This document shows positions 62,424 through 64,000 of a DNA stretch of 64,000 bases, piece after piece; the first letter of the stretch is position 1; the number at the start of each line of letters is the position of its first letter. The notes beneath the pieces were generated by a model. That model ran no database searches. It was given only the letters and a program-made list of their open reading frames with translations, and was not told where the DNA came from. This DNA comes from Paenibacillus taichungensis (GTDB lineage Bacteria; Bacillota; Bacilli; Paenibacillales; Paenibacillaceae), in contig NZ_QEVW01000008.1 of NCBI RefSeq assembly GCF_003287275.1, positions 421,267-485,266 on the forward strand, in the 5' to 3' direction. The translations under genes and the position numbers were made by a program.

Positions 62424-63182
62424 ATGGTGATGACATATAGAACCATTATTGTGGAGGACGAGGCGTTAATTCGCCGCAATGTGTCCCGGAAATTCAGCGA
62501 GCTGGGCACACGGTTTGAGGTTATCGGTGAAGCTAGAAATGGACAGGAAGCATTGGAATTGATTGAATATACAGTGCCTGATCTGGTCGTTACCGATATT
62601 CAGATGCCCGTCATGAATGGACTGGAACTGGCGAAACATCTGTATTTTGCCTATCCGCATGTCAAGATCGTGATCCTGAGCGGCCACCATGAGTTTGAGT
62701 TTGCACGCCAGGCCATCAGTTACAAGGTAGAGGATTATTTGCTTAAACCCCTTACGGAAGAACAGCTTCGATCTCTGCTGGATGCAATGGAATTAAAGCT
62801 TGGCCATGCAGGGGATTCGCTGGCACATGTCAGTGCAATGCTGGATGAGCAGGTGAAGCCGGAGGACATTGCAGAGGCAGTCAAATTGTATCTGAAACAG
62901 AACTATATGCATGAAATTACGTTGCAGGACATGGCAGGCCAGATGCATTTTAGTGTGGATTACCTGGGGAAATGTTTCAAAAAGGTGACGGGTGAGACCC
63001 CGCTCAAATACATGACAGGGCTCCGAATCAACGAAGCAAAACGCATGCTCGCGGCCTTTGATGATATGGATATCAAGACAGTAGGTAAAGCGGTGGGATA
63101 TAGTGATTCCCATTATTTTAGCCGTATTTTCAAAAACAAAACGGGACTCTATCCCAGCGAATATCGCCAAAGGTTACAATAA
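62424..63182 (+). CDS. AraC-type response regulator, YesN type
   Basis: A 252-residue regulator. The receiver domain has the acidic pair at E11/D12, the phosphorylation site D58 (VVTDIQMPVMNG), and K107 region VEDYLLKPLTEE. The C-terminal 100 residues form an AraC double helix-turn-helix (ITLQDMAGQMHFSVDYLGKCFKKVTGETP, KTVGKAVGYSDSHYFSRIFKNKTG). It is compact, without the long middle domain common in YesN. The likely target is the divergent ABC importer promoter. Confidence 0.93.
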   Translation: MVMTYRTIIVEDEALIRRNVSRKFSELGTRFEVIGEARNGQEALELIEYTVPDLVVTDIQMPVMNGLELAKHLYFAYPHVKIVILSGHHEFEFARQAISYKVEDYLLKPLTEEQLRSLLDAMELKLGHAGDSLAHVSAMLDEQVKPEDIAEAVKLYLKQNYMHEITLQDMAGQMHFSVDYLGKCFKKVTGETPLKYMTGLRINEAKRMLAAFDDMDIKTVGKAVGYSDSHYFSRIFKNKTGLYPSEYRQRLQ

Positions 63183-63185
63183 CGA

Positions 63186-63213
63186 AAAAAAGCCCTGTCC
63201 ATGGCTCTTGAAG
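63186..63213 (-). terminator. Terminator after the HD-domain gene
   Basis: On the minus strand AAGAGCC pairs with GGCTTTT (one G-T pair) across an 8-base loop, continuing into a T-run. It lies shortly after the HD gene's stop. Confidence 0.5.
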
Positions 63214-63234
63214 AACCACGATGACTGGAGCTAA

Positions 63235-63864
63235 TTATTGTGACAAAGCATCTTCCGTGATTTGGCGGATATCAAATGGGGAACGATTGCCTTCCTCAAT
63301 GATGTCGGGGAGAATCTGCTCGAGGAAATAGTGTACACAGTGGAGGTCAATATTTTTGATTTTGATCAGGGCATATCGGTACATCACGATAAATTCCTTT
63401 TCTGTATTGCCACGCTGCAGTTCAGCAAACGCTTCGTACACCTGATCCATTTTGTCGGCCACTTCCAGAATAAGTCCTTCGACAGAGTTATCTTTGCCTT
63501 CACGCAGCTGTCTGCGGAAAATCGGCTGGAATTCTTCAGGAATATTTTCGTTAATAAAATGCTCAACCATGCCTTCTTCTACCTGTTGCAGCATCGAACG
63601 AAGCTCCAGTGAATAATGTTTGACCGGCGTTTTGATATCACCGATGAAGATTTCACCATAATCATGACTGCTGGTAATTTCGTAAAGCTTCTTCCAATCG
63701 ATGGCGACCCCATGCTGTTCCTCAATATCGGCGAGTGTTTTGGCATACTGCACGACTTTCCAGGAGTGGGCGGATACGCTGTGTTCCTCGAACTTGAATT
63801 TTCCCGGGGTACGAATAATGCGTTCGAGATCGTTGAGTGATCTAAAGTACGTGTGAATTCCCAT
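63235..63864 (-). CDS. HD-domain protein, YfbR/5'-deoxynucleotidase-like
   Basis: A 209-residue protein with the HD metal-phosphohydrolase motif: SAHSWKVVQYAK (first His), TSSHDYGEIFIGDIKTPVKHY (HD pair and the GD-TPVK signature of YfbR), and LEVADKMDQVYEA with the last Asp. The family removes phosphate from deoxynucleoside monophosphates. AAAGG is 12 bases before the chosen ATG; an ATG four codons earlier is too near it. Confidence 0.88.
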   Translation of the reverse strand: MGIHTYFRSLNDLERIIRTPGKFKFEEHSVSAHSWKVVQYAKTLADIEEQHGVAIDWKKLYEITSSHDYGEIFIGDIKTPVKHYSLELRSMLQQVEEGMVEHFINENIPEEFQPIFRRQLREGKDNSVEGLILEVADKMDQVYEAFAELQRGNTEKEFIVMYRYALIKIKNIDLHCVHYFLEQILPDIIEEGNRSPFDIRQITEDALSQ

Positions 63865-63883
63865 GTGTGCAATCATCCTTTTT

Positions 63884-63910
63884 AGTTATAAGTATGCACT
63901 AATTATAACT
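63884..63910 (-). promoter_or_regulatory. Inverted repeat before the HD-domain gene
   Basis: AGTTATAA and TTATAACT are perfect 8-base arms 11 bases apart, 20 bases upstream of the HD gene start; a TTGACA follows further upstream on the minus strand. It is a candidate operator within the promoter. The last 90 bases of the window hold nothing I can identify. Confidence 0.5.
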
Positions 63911-64000
63911 TGATTATGTCAACTACAGATTAACCCTGATACAGTCGAAGGTAAAGTAGAAGTCGAATCGCTGGACAGCCAAAAGCCATCTTATTCTCTG

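Noticed and set aside
1..64000. tRNA, rRNA, riboswitch and CRISPR signals
   Set aside because: No cloverleaf-like, rRNA-like or regularly spaced repeat arrays were seen on either strand.

Overview
The window looks like a chromosomal segment of a spore-forming Gram-positive of the Bacillales, most likely Paenibacillus (genus is my inference). Reasons: an uninterrupted sigK with a 20-residue pro-sequence, GGAGG ribosome sites, a YesM/YesN sugar two-component pair, and two CUT1 sugar ABC importers without their own ATPase. No rRNA, tRNA, CRISPR array or insertion sequence was recognised.

Layout. 0-21 kb: a truncated secreted protein, sigK, an autoregulated marR-hydrolase pair, a Fur-box-controlled iron ABC importer, a TetR regulator next to ssuD, a DUF421 membrane protein, a HEAT-repeat protein, a viroplasmin-RNase H protein, a second hydrolase, a soluble Ser/Thr kinase, and an eight-gene amino-sugar operon (importer, DUF4127, NanE, RpiR, ROK kinase, FAD oxidoreductase) closed by a strong terminator.

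21-41 kb: the most interesting region. A von Willebrand A surface protein reads away from a long co-directional operon that looks like a compact contractile-injection (type VI-like) apparatus of a Gram-positive. In order it encodes a large sheath-like protein, a small beta-rich tube-like protein with a very strong ribosome site, a J-domain protein, two FHA proteins, a PP2C phosphatase, a degenerate PP2C-transmembrane-TPR protein, two unknown proteins, an Hsp70-like ATPase, another unknown, a DUF1795/EagR-like chaperone candidate, a VgrG-like spike, a pentapeptide-repeat protein, an Imm11-like protein and a DUF4280 PAAR-like tip. I see no AAA+ unfoldase and no type VI membrane complex; kinase/phosphatase/FHA control and J/Hsp70 proteins dominate instead. 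The sheath and tube calls are inferred from context and shape, not from a database match.

41-52.5 kb: the operon ends in a 2500-residue VgrG-transmembrane-RHS-nuclease effector, its Syd-like immunity gene, and a graveyard of displaced RHS tips: one with a frameshifted toxin plus an SMI1/KNR4 immunity gene, one with an internally deleted toxin plus a second Syd-like immunity gene, and one nearly erased. Two of these units start with the same 157-bp leader. This records repeated replacement of the toxin tip.

52.5-64 kb: an AbiEii-like nucleotidyltransferase with an unknown partner, a small acidic protein, KptA RNA 2'-phosphotransferase, a QorB-like oxidoreductase and an Rrf2 regulator (each with a clean palindrome in its promoter), a second sugar ABC importer divergent from its YesM/YesN-type two-component system with a candidate CcpA site between them, and an HD-domain nucleotidase-like protein.
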